Origin: a virus
Direction: 5' to 3' (one strand)
Virus record (IMG/VR): IMGVR_UViG_3300037507_001816
Location: 1 to 28,453 of that record
DNA length: 28,453 bases
This document shows positions 1 through 7,301 of this stretch, piece after piece (position 1 is the first letter of the stretch; each line of letters opens with the position of its first letter). Under the pieces are notes generated by a model, which worked only from the letters and a program-made list of their open reading frames with translations, was not told where the DNA came from and searched no databases. Made by a program: the position numbers and the translations under genes.

Positions 1-197
1 GCCACATCAGTTTCCGTGATAGCATGTTTATAGTATACTCTTTCTGAACCATCAAAGTGATAGTCATACCAGTAACGAAGCGCTTCGTCGACGCGATCAT
101 CGACTTGATCATCGTCGACGTTAATCTCAATGACTGGTTTGCCGAGCTTCCGAAGGCAATACTCTTTAAATGTTGCTTTGGTGGTAGGAATGGCCAT
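1..197 (-). CDS. 13: Neck protein gp13 (T4-like), 5' part; 3' end beyond window
   Basis: This is the N-terminal 65 codons of a minus-strand gene that runs off the left edge. It starts at the ATG at 197-195, behind a good ribosome binding site (AAAGAGGT). The translation begins MAIPTTKATFKEYCLRKLGK, and a later stretch reads DDRVDEALRYWYDYHFDG. This follows the N-terminus of T4 gp13 as I remember it (a '..LRRLGAPIINVEL....QRALELYGEYHFDG' pattern). In T4, gp13 and gp14 form the neck that joins the filled head to the tail. A T4-type late promoter lies 34 bp upstream. The gene anchors the window in a T4-like structural region. The opposite-strand reading frame here is a shadow. Only the start is visible, so total length cannot be checked. 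Confidence 0.85.
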   Translation of the reverse strand, partial: MAIPTTKATFKEYCLRKLGKPVIEINVDDDQVDDRVDEALRYWYDYHFDGSERVYYKHAITETDV

Positions 198-230
198 CGA
201 ATACCTCTTTATTATATTTATGTGTCTGGC

Positions 231-238
231 TATTTATA
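231..238 (-). promoter_or_regulatory. T4-type late promoter for gp13
   Basis: Read on the minus strand these eight bases are TATAAATA, the T4 late promoter consensus, 34 bp upstream of the gp13 start. In T4 this element is recognised by the phage sigma factor gp55 with the sliding clamp. It sits back to back with a plus-strand copy at 244-251. Confidence 0.75.
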
Positions 239-243
239 AGCCG

Positions 244-251
244 TATAAATA
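244..251 (+). promoter_or_regulatory. T4-type late promoter for the plus-strand block
   Basis: An exact TATAAATA on the plus strand, 31 bp upstream of the first plus-strand gene (start 283). It is five bases from the oppositely oriented copy at 231-238, so the two late transcription units diverge from a very compact region. Confidence 0.75.
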
Positions 252-282
252 CAACAAGTACAACATGAGGACTTGAAATATT

Positions 283-834
283 ATGAATTTAGACTTGATG
301 ATTATTGATAATTTCTATACAAATCCCGATGCTGTTAGAGCCTATGCTTTGACCCAAGAGTTTGATGTAACTGGCAACTATCCTGGCAAACGAACTCAAT
401 CTTTTCTGACAGACGATGTTAAAGCATGCATTCAGTACTGGATGAATTTTGCTGGTAACATTACCAACTGGTACGAAGACTCTGGTTATACCGGAGCTTT
501 TCAGTATGCCACAGCCCAAGATCGTACCTGGATTCATTGTGATCATACGAGCATGTGGGCAGGAGTATGTTACTTGACTCCTGATGCACCGCTATCGAGT
601 GGTACTGCTATGTATCGGCACAAGGAATCAGGAGAATGGCGATCGCATGAAAACCTTTACGAAGGATACGACTACACCAAATGGGATAAAGTAGATTCGA
701 TAGGCAACAAGTATAATCGACTTATTCTTTATCGTGGAGATCTCTTCCATGCTAGCCTCGACTACTTCGGCAAAAACTTATATGACGGGAGATTGTTCCA
801 GACATTCTTCTTTGATACGGAGAGATTCTCATGA
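283..834 (+). CDS. 2OG-Fe(II) oxygenase-like protein (DUF6445 type)
   Basis: 183 residues. The N-terminus has the pattern FYTNPDAVRAYAL followed by YPGKRT, typical as I recall of DUF6445 proteins, which belong to the 2-oxoglutarate/Fe(II) dioxygenase fold. Candidate metal ligands are H85 and D87 (IHCDH) and the distal H156 (GDLFHAS). R170 (YDGRLFQ) is the candidate 2-oxoglutarate contact. The YRHKESG segment is also characteristic. It is the first gene of the plus block, behind a late promoter and a GAGG ribosome binding site at 267-270, and it overlaps the next gene, a glycosyltransferase, by ATGA. Substrate unknown. From its place among fibre genes I infer a virion-protein or glycan substrate, but a small-molecule substrate is equally possible. 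Confidence 0.7.
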   Translation: MNLDLMIIDNFYTNPDAVRAYALTQEFDVTGNYPGKRTQSFLTDDVKACIQYWMNFAGNITNWYEDSGYTGAFQYATAQDRTWIHCDHTSMWAGVCYLTPDAPLSSGTAMYRHKESGEWRSHENLYEGYDYTKWDKVDSIGNKYNRLILYRGDLFHASLDYFGKNLYDGRLFQTFFFDTERFS

Positions 835-1583
835 AGATATGTAAGGTAATATGGTCGACGAATCGACTCGAATATTTGATTCCTACTCTAAAATCACAGC
901 GTGATATGCTAAACTTTGAAGGATGTGAAGTCGAAGGCATCTTTATTGATGATATGCCAAAAGGTCGCCATGATGGTACGATGTTCGAGCTAGCCAAGAA
1001 TTTTGGCTTTACTGAGATCTTCCTACATCAGCAGAATATGGGTTTACCATACGTATGGAATCGAACCTTCGAATTGTTGAGAGAACGAGATTATGATTAC
1101 GTTTATCTATCTGAAGATGATGTGACGTTCAACTGTCCGATTCGAATGCTCGACATGACTCAGATTCTTCACGACTATCAAAAAGTTTCTCAGGTATGTT
1201 TAACAAGGCAAAAATGGTATGACTTTGAAGAGGAAACGCAGGCTTATGAAACAGACATTACACTTGGAAAATACCGTGGCGAACTTTCTGAGGCATATTT
1301 TTGGAGTTTGGCAAGTGTTTTTCCACGCGCCATAGTAGATCTTCCTCATGCCGAATCAGTAGGTGAGAAGAACTTAAGCGAGTATGTTGTAGCGAAATCA
1401 TTGCAGCAACTTGGCATGCAAACTTGTAAGCTCAAGACCGAAGAAGGCCATAACATCGTAAATCATATCGGCGAATATAGCATCGGTAAGAGGGCAGAAC
1501 CAGGAGATCCTCGTTATGAAGATTTCGCGTCATATGATCCTGAAACGAAATATAGCTCAAAGCACGGAACGAAGTGGGTTTAA
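831..1583 (+). CDS. Glycosyltransferase, GT-A fold (family 2-like)
   Basis: 250 residues. The N-terminus (MKICKVIWSTNRLEYLIPTL) has the opening strand and helix of nucleotide-sugar transferases. It is followed by NMGLPYVWNRTFELL and then by the acidic motif SEDDV at residues 94-98, which fits the DxD-type metal and nucleotide-sugar site. No membrane segment is seen, so it should be soluble and act in the infected cell. It overlaps the upstream oxygenase by ATGA, which suggests translational coupling. The gene is followed by a 71-bp gap with a late promoter and then a fibre gene. I infer glycosylation of a virion protein or of host surface sugar. Donor and acceptor cannot be read from the sequence. 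Confidence 0.72.
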   Translation: MKICKVIWSTNRLEYLIPTLKSQRDMLNFEGCEVEGIFIDDMPKGRHDGTMFELAKNFGFTEIFLHQQNMGLPYVWNRTFELLRERDYDYVYLSEDDVTFNCPIRMLDMTQILHDYQKVSQVCLTRQKWYDFEEETQAYETDITLGKYRGELSEAYFWSLASVFPRAIVDLPHAESVGEKNLSEYVVAKSLQQLGMQTCKLKTEEGHNIVNHIGEYSIGKRAEPGDPRYEDFASYDPETKYSSKHGTKWV

Positions 1584-1615
1584 TCAAAATTGAATTATAC
1601 TGGCGTCATAATTAT

Positions 1616-1623
1616 TATAAATA
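1616..1623 (+). promoter_or_regulatory. T4-type late promoter for the plus-strand fibre gene
   Basis: An exact TATAAATA in the 71-bp gap between the glycosyltransferase stop and the fibre start at 1655 (31 bp upstream). This is the only gap of this size inside the plus block. The fibre and the genes behind it can therefore be transcribed independently of the first two genes. Confidence 0.75.
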
Positions 1624-1654
1624 TAAGTAAATAATCTGTGGGATAGGGAACCAG

Positions 1655-3523
1655 ATGACACCAAATAACTTTCGCGTTAAAAACGGGTTAACCGTAGCGA
1701 ATGGCGTAACAATATCGGCAGGCAACGTCGTAATTACGAGCGGTCAACTCGTTATTGGTGCGACTGCGATTAACGCTACCTCACTGAGTGACGGGGCCAA
1801 TAACGCATATTCCAATGCAGTCACTTATACCGATACAAAGATTGGAACTGCCAACACAGCAATGGTAGCCAATGCCGGTGCAGCTTATACGAATGCCATT
1901 ACAATTGCTGCGAATGCTAGCAATCTGACTTCTGGTACAGTGGCATTTGCTCGATTGCCTTCATTGTTTGTTGGAACAACGACGATTCAGTCGACGAGTG
2001 CCGCGCAAGCAGTCAGTGGCATTACAACTCTTGCTGCTGGTAACACAACGATCACTGGCGATATCACAGTTTCTGGTAACCTCACTATCAATGGTACCAC
2101 AACGAATATAAATTCTACAAATCTTCTTGTAGAAGATAAAAATATTATACTTGGTGATGTGACTACTCCAAGTGATGTCACTGCCGATGGCGGTGGTATT
2201 ACTCTGAAAGGTGGTACCGATAAGACATTTAACTGGGTTGATGCAACTGATAGTTGGACATCTTCCGAACATTTAGATATTGCAACTGGTAAAACCTATA
2301 GGATCAATGGTACTACTATTGCTAACTCTACGGCTTTAGGTACTGGAATTCTTGCATCGTCTCTTACCTCTGTAGGCACTTTAAGTTCTCTTACACTCGG
2401 CGGAGCTTTATCTGCGAATGGTGGAGTAGGAACTGCCGGTCAGGTATTAGCATCGAATGGAGCGACTGGTTCTCCATATTGGGTAACAGCAGTCGGTCCT
2501 CAAGGTGCTCAAGGCGCAACTGGTGCAACTGGTGCTCAAGGTGCTACTGGTGCAACCGGTGCTCAAGGTGCTACTGGCGCACAAGGTGTTGCTGGCGCGC
2601 AAGGTGCTCAAGGACTTCAAGGCGCTCAAGGTGCTACTGGTGCAACTGGTGCTCAAGGTGCTACTGGTGCAACCGGTGCTCAAGGTGCTACTGGCGCACA
2701 AGGTGTTGCTGGTCCTATAGGCGGATCCAATACACAAGTCATATTTAATGATAGTAACGTAGCGAATGGTTCTGCTAACTTTACATTTAATAAAACAACT
2801 AGTGCAGTAACTTTTGGTGGACCGGTATCAGGTATCACGACTCTTGCAGCCGGTAATACTACGATCACTGGAAATATTAGCGTTACAAGCGTTGGAAGTT
2901 TTGATCGAGTGACTACTGCTAATAATGGCAGTGGAACAAATATTGGCATCGGTGATGATGCGTGGTTCGGAGATGTTAACATCGCTGACACTGTTCGTAT
3001 TATGGGACAACAAAGTGCCAATAACGGACACATTATCTTTGGTAATGCTGATAATAGTGTAAAACTTGGTAGAACTGGAACTGGTGCTCTTACATGGAAC
3101 GGAGCATTTAGTGTTACTGGTGGTCTAACTACGCTGTCAGCGAACCTTGTGATGGCCAATAACAACATTACTCGCCCAATCTTAACAGGTTATACAGAAC
3201 ACGAAGTGGCTAATACTGCTGCGACTGGATCATATAGCCTTGATTGCGGTGCTGCTAACTTCTTCGATTTGACTCTCACTGGAAATATTACAATCGCTCC
3301 GACCAATATACCTCCGGCGACTCGCGTATGGTCTGGTTCTATTGCAGCCAAACAAGATGCAACAGGAGGTCGTACGATCACATGGCCGGCAGGTACTAAA
3401 TATGCAGGAGGAGTTGTGCCTCCTGCGACAACGACTGCAAACGCGCTCGATATCTGGTCGATTATGACGTACGACGGAGGCACGACTTATATTGTTTCAT
3501 TGTCAGTGAAAGCGGCGGCATAA
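1655..3523 (+). CDS. Collagen-like tail fibre protein, plus-strand copy
   Basis: 622 residues, low in Cys, rich in Asn, Thr, Gly and Ala. The N-terminus ([17 protein letters not shown]) resembles the N-terminus of the 574-residue fibre at 23980-25704. Residues about 130-230 contain '[15 protein letters not shown]' and '[18 protein letters not shown]', segments common in marine T4-like phage fibres. Residues about 280-354 are collagen-like G-x-y repeats ([13 protein letters not shown]). The C-terminal ~130 residues (FFDLTL ... [13 protein letters not shown] ... YDGGTTY) are homologous to the C-terminus of the minus-strand 583-residue fibre. '[15 protein letters not shown]' occurs twice here and once in that fibre. 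The predicted role is a trimeric host-binding fibre or fibre stalk. The next gene, an adhesin, starts three bases after its stop. Exact position on the virion is unknown. Confidence 0.85.
   Translation: MTPNNFRVKNGLTVANGVTISAGNVVITSGQLVIGATAINATSLSDGANNAYSNAVTYTDTKIGTANTAMVANAGAAYTNAITIAANASNLTSGTVAFARLPSLFVGTTTIQSTSAAQAVSGITTLAAGNTTITGDITVSGNLTINGTTTNINSTNLLVEDKNIILGDVTTPSDVTADGGGITLKGGTDKTFNWVDATDSWTSSEHLDIATGKTYRINGTTIANSTALGTGILASSLTSVGTLSSLTLGGALSANGGVGTAGQVLASNGATGSPYWVTAVGPQGAQGATGATGAQGATGATGAQGATGAQGVAGAQGAQGLQGAQGATGATGAQGATGATGAQGATGAQGVAGPIGGSNTQVIFNDSNVANGSANFTFNKTTSAVTFGGPVSGITTLAAGNTTITGNISVTSVGSFDRVTTANNGSGTNIGIGDDAWFGDVNIADTVRIMGQQSANNGHIIFGNADNSVKLGRTGTGALTWNGAFSVTGGLTTLSANLVMANNNITRPILTGYTEHEVANTAATGSYSLDCGAANFFDLTLTGNITIAPTNIPPATRVWSGSIAAKQDATGGRTITWPAGTKYAGGVVPPATTTANALDIWSIMTYDGGTTYIVSLSVKAAA
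2849..2871 (+). repeat. 23-bp inverted repeat, plus-strand arm (partner at 19041-19063)
   Basis: These 23 bases, in the second [15 protein letters not shown] block of the plus-strand fibre, are identical to the reverse complement of 19041-19063 in the minus-strand fibre. The match continues a few bases upstream with one mismatch. The arms are in inverted orientation about 16 kb apart, inside homologous genes. Confidence 0.9.
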
Positions 3524-3526
3524 CTT

Positions 3527-5218
3527 ATGGGTATTGGTGGCGGTTCTAAATTTACACTCGAAAAAACCTGGCGAGCAAGCGGTGTCGGTACGACGAAGTT
3601 TAATAGCCCAGGAAATATCGCAATTCCTTATGGTAGGAATAGTATTCTTGTTTCAGGACAAGGTGGATCTGGAACTGCTTTAATTCCTGGGCCTGGAGCT
3701 AACTTTAATATTGTCGCCGGAAATGCAACCGGTACATTTAATATTATTCCCGGGACCGGAAGCACATTCAACGTAATTCCTGGACCTGGAGCTAACTTTA
3801 ATATTGTACCAGGAAATGCAACCGGTACATTTAATATTATTCCCGGGACCGGAAGCACATTTAATATTATTCCTGGACCTGGAGCTAACTTTAATATTGT
3901 ACCAGGAAATGCAACCGGTACATTTAACAAAGTTCCTGGGACCGGAGCTAACTTTAATATCATCTTTCCACAAACAGGCACATTTAATATTCTCTTTCCG
4001 GGAACAGGCACATTTAACATTGTTGCAGGAACTGGAACAGGCACATTTAATAAAGTTCCTGGAACTGGAAGCACATTCAACGTAATTCCTGGGCCTGGAG
4101 CTAACTTTAACATTGTTGCAGGAACTGGAACCGGTACATTCAATAAAGTTGCAGGAACTGGCACAGGTACATTCAATAAAGTTGCAGGAACTGGAGCTGG
4201 CTTTAACGTTGTTGCGGGAACTGGAGCTGGCTTTAACGTTGTTGCGGGAACTGGAGCTGGCTTTAACGTTGTTGCGGGAACTGGAGCTGGCTTTAACGTT
4301 GTTGCAGGAACTGGAACTGGTAGTTATAATACTAGCGGTGGAAATGCAGTCTCTTATAATGCTCCTAGTATTAAATATGGCCCAGGATTTGTGAATGCAT
4401 TTAACGCTATAAGTAATGGTCCTCAAAACTTCAATGCGCCTTCAAATGGTCCACAAAACTTCAATGCGCCTTCAAATGGCCCACAAAACTTCAATGCGCC
4501 TTCAAACGGCCCTCAAAACTTCAATGCGCCTTCAAACGGCCCTCAAAACTTCAATGCACCTACAAATGGGCCACAAAACTTCAATGCTCCAACGAATGGC
4601 CCACAGAATTTTAATGCACCTACAAATGGGCCACAAAACTTCAATGCTCCAACGAATGGCCCACAGAATTTTAATGCTCCAACGAATGGCCCACAAAACT
4701 TTAATGCGCCAACGAACGGGCCTCAAAACTTTAATGTCGCGAATGGTCCTCAGAACTTCAATGTCGCGAATGGTCCTCAGAACTTTAATGCGCCAACGAA
4801 CGGGCCTCAAAACTTTAATCCTGCAACTAACGGGCCTCAGAACTTCAATGCGCCTACAAATGGTCCTCAGAACTTTAATGCGCCAACGACCGGGCCTCAA
4901 AACTTTAATGCGCCAACGACCGGGCCTCAAAACTTCAATGCGCCTTCAAATGGCCCACAAAACTTCAATGCACCTTCGAATGGTCCACAAAACTTTAATC
5001 CTGCTACCAATGGTCCGCAGAATTTTAATGCTCCAACTCCGGCGGTTCCAGGAAATGCAGCAAATGCGCTCGGTATTACTTTCCCCGGATCAAATGCCGG
5101 TGGTACGCCTGCGCCGGTGATAAATAATCAGACGGCAAGCTACTATTCTTTTCCGGATGGCCAATCACATTCGGTAACTGTAGCGCCCGGAGGATATATA
5201 GATATTACTATTGAATAA
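3527..5218 (+). CDS. Decapeptide-repeat adhesin with split glycine-rich domain
   Basis: 563 residues with no cysteine. A short head (residues about 18-48, ending in NSILVSGQGGSG) has the strand pattern of the 'glycine-rich domain' found in phage tails and bacterial surface proteins. The tail (SHSVTVAPGGYIDITIE) supplies the matching closing strands. Between them is an almost perfectly periodic insert. Roughly 22 units of the type TFNIIPGTGS or GFNVVAGTGA come first, then 21 units of GPQNFN spaced by APSN, APTN, PATN, VAN or APTT. Phe-Asn recurs about every 10 residues, which suggests a regular beta solenoid or fibrous rod. It starts three bases after the fibre stop and is followed by a PKHD-type oxygenase. 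The probable role is a distal adhesin or fibre tip. The minus-strand counterpart is the 1120-residue protein. Confidence 0.7.
   Translation: MGIGGGSKFTLEKTWRASGVGTTKFNSPGNIAIPYGRNSILVSGQGGSGTALIPGPGANFNIVAGNATGTFNIIPGTGSTFNVIPGPGANFNIVPGNATGTFNIIPGTGSTFNIIPGPGANFNIVPGNATGTFNKVPGTGANFNIIFPQTGTFNILFPGTGTFNIVAGTGTGTFNKVPGTGSTFNVIPGPGANFNIVAGTGTGTFNKVAGTGTGTFNKVAGTGAGFNVVAGTGAGFNVVAGTGAGFNVVAGTGAGFNVVAGTGTGSYNTSGGNAVSYNAPSIKYGPGFVNAFNAISNGPQNFNAPSNGPQNFNAPSNGPQNFNAPSNGPQNFNAPSNGPQNFNAPTNGPQNFNAPTNGPQNFNAPTNGPQNFNAPTNGPQNFNAPTNGPQNFNAPTNGPQNFNVANGPQNFNVANGPQNFNAPTNGPQNFNPATNGPQNFNAPTNGPQNFNAPTTGPQNFNAPTTGPQNFNAPSNGPQNFNAPSNGPQNFNPATNGPQNFNAPTPAVPGNAANALGITFPGSNAGGTPAPVINNQTASYYSFPDGQSHSVTVAPGGYIDITIE
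3690..4335 (+). repeat. In-frame ~30-bp repeats encoding FNxxxGxGx units
   Basis: About 22 tandem units of 30-33 bp. Four near-identical consecutive copies of the GFNVVAGTGA unit occur around 4196-4310. Long blocks such as GTFNIIPGTGSTFN recur with only synonymous changes. The pattern points to recent expansion by slippage or unequal recombination. Confidence 0.9.
4415..5035 (+). repeat. 21 in-frame ~30-bp repeats encoding NGPQNFNAPT
   Basis: Twenty-one copies of GPQNFN, mostly spaced by four residues (AP[ST]N), with variant spacers VAN (twice), PATN (twice) and APTT (twice). Several neighbouring copies are identical at DNA level. Reading frame is kept throughout, including the two 27-bp units. 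Confidence 0.92.
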
Positions 5219-5239
5219 GTGACTTGACGAGGATTTACT

Positions 5240-5833
5240 ATGCCATATATTATTCCTAAATATGGGAAACAATTGAATTGCTTTGCAGTATGGTCGGGAG
5301 GATTTACTCCTGAAGAAGTCGATAAAATTATCGATCTCGAAAAACTCCAAGAGTTTGAAAAAGGAAAAGTTGGGCTAGAGAAGAATGCCGCAGCTCCGGC
5401 TGAAACGCGAGATTCTGATATCTCGTGGATACATCATGATCAACACAGTGATTGGCTATTTCAGAGAATGTCAGGAATCGTTTCTGTCGTGAACTACGAC
5501 AACTTTATGTATGATATCGAAGGCGTCGAAGCTTTTCAATATACAAAGTACGGACCAAATCAACATTATACATGGCATTGGGATGTTGAATTTGGCTGGC
5601 AGAAATATATAAGAAAGATCTCAGCATCTCTGCTTCTTTCAGATCCGAGTGAATATGAAGGTGGAGAGTTAGAGATCGTAAACAACGGAAACTTTGAAGA
5701 CAAAGTTTCGTTTAAACCGAATAAAGGTGATATCGTATTCTTCGCTTCATGGATGCCACATCGAGTGAAGCCAATCACTTCTGGTTTTCGTAAGAGTCTT
5801 GTAGCATGGGTAATGGGTGAGAGAGAATGTTGA
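5240..5833 (+). CDS. PKHD-type 2OG-Fe(II) dioxygenase (prolyl 4-hydroxylase-like)
   Basis: 197 residues. Metal ligands are clear: H113 and D115 in HYTWHWD, and H174 in WMPHRV. R184 (SGFRKSL) lies ten residues later, the usual place of the 2-oxoglutarate anchor. The LSDPSEYEGGELEI segment is typical of phage and bacterial PKHD hydroxylases. The family oxidises a substrate, often a prolyl or other side chain, using 2-oxoglutarate and O2. The gene has a GAGGA ribosome binding site and follows the proline- and asparagine-rich adhesin by 21 bp. A homologue (13348-13944) lies in the minus-strand module next to a similar adhesin. I infer that adhesin residues could be the substrate, but this is not shown by the sequence. 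The next gene overlaps by 7 bp. Confidence 0.85.
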   Translation: MPYIIPKYGKQLNCFAVWSGGFTPEEVDKIIDLEKLQEFEKGKVGLEKNAAAPAETRDSDISWIHHDQHSDWLFQRMSGIVSVVNYDNFMYDIEGVEAFQYTKYGPNQHYTWHWDVEFGWQKYIRKISASLLLSDPSEYEGGELEIVNNGNFEDKVSFKPNKGDIVFFASWMPHRVKPITSGFRKSLVAWVMGEREC

Positions 5834-6564
5834 GTTGGAATCCTTTTAAAAAGAAACCTATTATTGAGTTTTATTGCCATCGCGATGATGTTGAGGCATT
5901 ACCTCAGCCAAAGCCTGCGGCAAAATATATGCCAGAATGGTATAAAAGAATTCCTCCACTGATTACAGATGGAAGAGATGATCGTGATTGGTCAGGATCT
6001 CATAGCTTTACTGCAAAAAAATGCATGCCGATGATCGACGCAATGTCATTAGGATATGTCATTCCTCTTATCGGCGACTTGACAGTCAGATCAAATCACG
6101 ACTGCAGTACAATTGAAGTCACGTCTTCTCCACAGATCAACGTATGTGAGTTTCATGACATTCGACAACTTGGAGAAAGATCTGCTCCTGGATTTCCTGC
6201 ACCTCCTTTGAAGTTTGTCAATCCATGGATTGTAAAGACTGCTCCGGGTTGGTCGACTCTTTTCATAGCTCCGATTAATAACTTTGAAAGCCATTTTACA
6301 TGTCTGTCAGGATTAGTTGATACAGATACATATCCAAAAGAAGTCAATTTTCCTGCAATCTGGCACACTCCAAATGCCGACGTGCTTTTACTTGCTGGTA
6401 CACCTTTAGTCATTGCCATTCCAATTAAGCGTGATGCTGTTCCATCAAAGCCCAATATTCGAAACATGAAAGAAGATGAACATCACTTAATTAATATCAT
6501 ATCAAAGATGCAAAACACTCGAAGAAGCGTATATACAAAAGAATTGAGAGTACCAAGAAAATGA
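5827..6564 (+). CDS. Conserved phage protein, DUF6065-like ('PEWYK' type), copy 1
   Basis: 245 residues, function unknown. The N-terminal pattern is PxPAAKYMPEWYKRIP (residues 28-43). It is followed by a cysteine-containing MPMIDAMSLGYVIPL segment and later by PGWSTLFIAPIN, SGLVDTDTYPKEVNFPAIW and LAGTPLVIAIPIKRD. The second half resembles DUF6065 as I remember it ('PPGYNLL..P...G.VETDW....NW......GEP...IP'). Two relatives lie in this window (6561-7301 and 13944-14657). The predicted fold is mostly beta. The GTPL..IPI ending recalls beta-clip proteins such as dUTPases, but that is only an impression. Each of the two PKHD oxygenase genes has one of these as its immediate neighbour, which suggests a shared pathway. 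Confidence 0.55.
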   Translation: MLSWNPFKKKPIIEFYCHRDDVEALPQPKPAAKYMPEWYKRIPPLITDGRDDRDWSGSHSFTAKKCMPMIDAMSLGYVIPLIGDLTVRSNHDCSTIEVTSSPQINVCEFHDIRQLGERSAPGFPAPPLKFVNPWIVKTAPGWSTLFIAPINNFESHFTCLSGLVDTDTYPKEVNFPAIWHTPNADVLLLAGTPLVIAIPIKRDAVPSKPNIRNMKEDEHHLINIISKMQNTRRSVYTKELRVPRK

Positions 6565-7301
6565 AAAACTTGTTTTCTTTATTAAAACCAAAGAAAGATA
6601 TTGAATTCGTAGATACTAAGAAGTTATCTTATCATAACTTTTCTGTTGAACGAGCGATTGATGTTCCAACAAATACTCGCAAGGTTCAACAAGACAAGTA
6701 TGGCAAGCATCTGATGCCATACTGTCCGGGAATTTTAGACTATGCTCAATTTGGCTATATCATTCCGGCGTGGGTAGACATTCATATTATGGCAAATAAA
6801 GCTGGTACTTCTTGGTATCTTGGAGACAGAGGACCGAGAGGAGATCGCGGATTTGACAATGGCGTAAAGATGGATGAAAAATTTGTAGAAGGCGCATTTA
6901 CTCCAATTGGAATTGATCCTACAGCAATCTTATTTCCATCTCCTTGGAAAATTTTTACTCAAAAAAACATTAGCGCATTGTTAATGCCTGCATTTTATCA
7001 TTCTACTTTTCTTGAAGATCTATACATAACTCCTGGTTTGGTAGACTATAAGAGTTTCCATATTACAAACTTCATTTGCATGCCGAAAAGAGAATGTAAC
7101 GTTCACATTAAAGCGGGAGAACCTTTGTTGCACGTCATTCCTTTCCTCAATAAAGATATTACTGCTTCTGTTGGCCCAGCTTCAGATGAGATGATAGATA
7201 AAACTATGAATCTAATTCCCGGAGATGATAAGCAATACTATCGAAAGTATATGGGAATAAAAAAGAAATTTAATATGCAAAAAGAAGAGAATAAACAATG
7301 A
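6561..7301 (+). CDS. Conserved phage protein, divergent DUF6065-like, copy 2
   Basis: 246 residues. It keeps the overall pattern of its upstream neighbour: a Lys-rich start (KPKKDIEF), CPGILDYAQFGYIIPAWVDI, SPWKIFTQ, PGLVDYKSFHITNF and KAGEPLLHVIPFLNKD. It lacks the PEWYK motif. It is therefore a diverged member of the same family, probably from an old tandem duplication. It overlaps both neighbours by ATGA, so it belongs to the tightly coupled part of the plus operon. Function unknown. Confidence 0.5.
   Translation: MKNLFSLLKPKKDIEFVDTKKLSYHNFSVERAIDVPTNTRKVQQDKYGKHLMPYCPGILDYAQFGYIIPAWVDIHIMANKAGTSWYLGDRGPRGDRGFDNGVKMDEKFVEGAFTPIGIDPTAILFPSPWKIFTQKNISALLMPAFYHSTFLEDLYITPGLVDYKSFHITNFICMPKRECNVHIKAGEPLLHVIPFLNKDITASVGPASDEMIDKTMNLIPGDDKQYYRKYMGIKKKFNMQKEENKQ

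Noticed and set aside
85-122. CGTCGACG repeated twice with near-palindromic surroundings inside gp13
   Set aside because: It is imperfect, lies in coding DNA for an Asp/Val-rich stretch, and has no operator context; probably codon coincidence.
57-239. Plus-strand 60-codon frame at the left edge
   Set aside because: The minus strand encodes the recognisable gp13 N-terminus with promoter and ribosome binding site.
4415-5035. CRISPR-like array of ~30-bp repeats
   Set aside because: Repeats are contiguous without unique spacers and keep the reading frame of the adhesin, so they are coding repeats.
3628-5120. Several repeat-rich frames on both strands over the decapeptide adhesin (for example 4416-5120 plus and 3680-4426 minus)
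   Set aside because: They are shadows created by the periodic DNA of the real frame 3527-5218.
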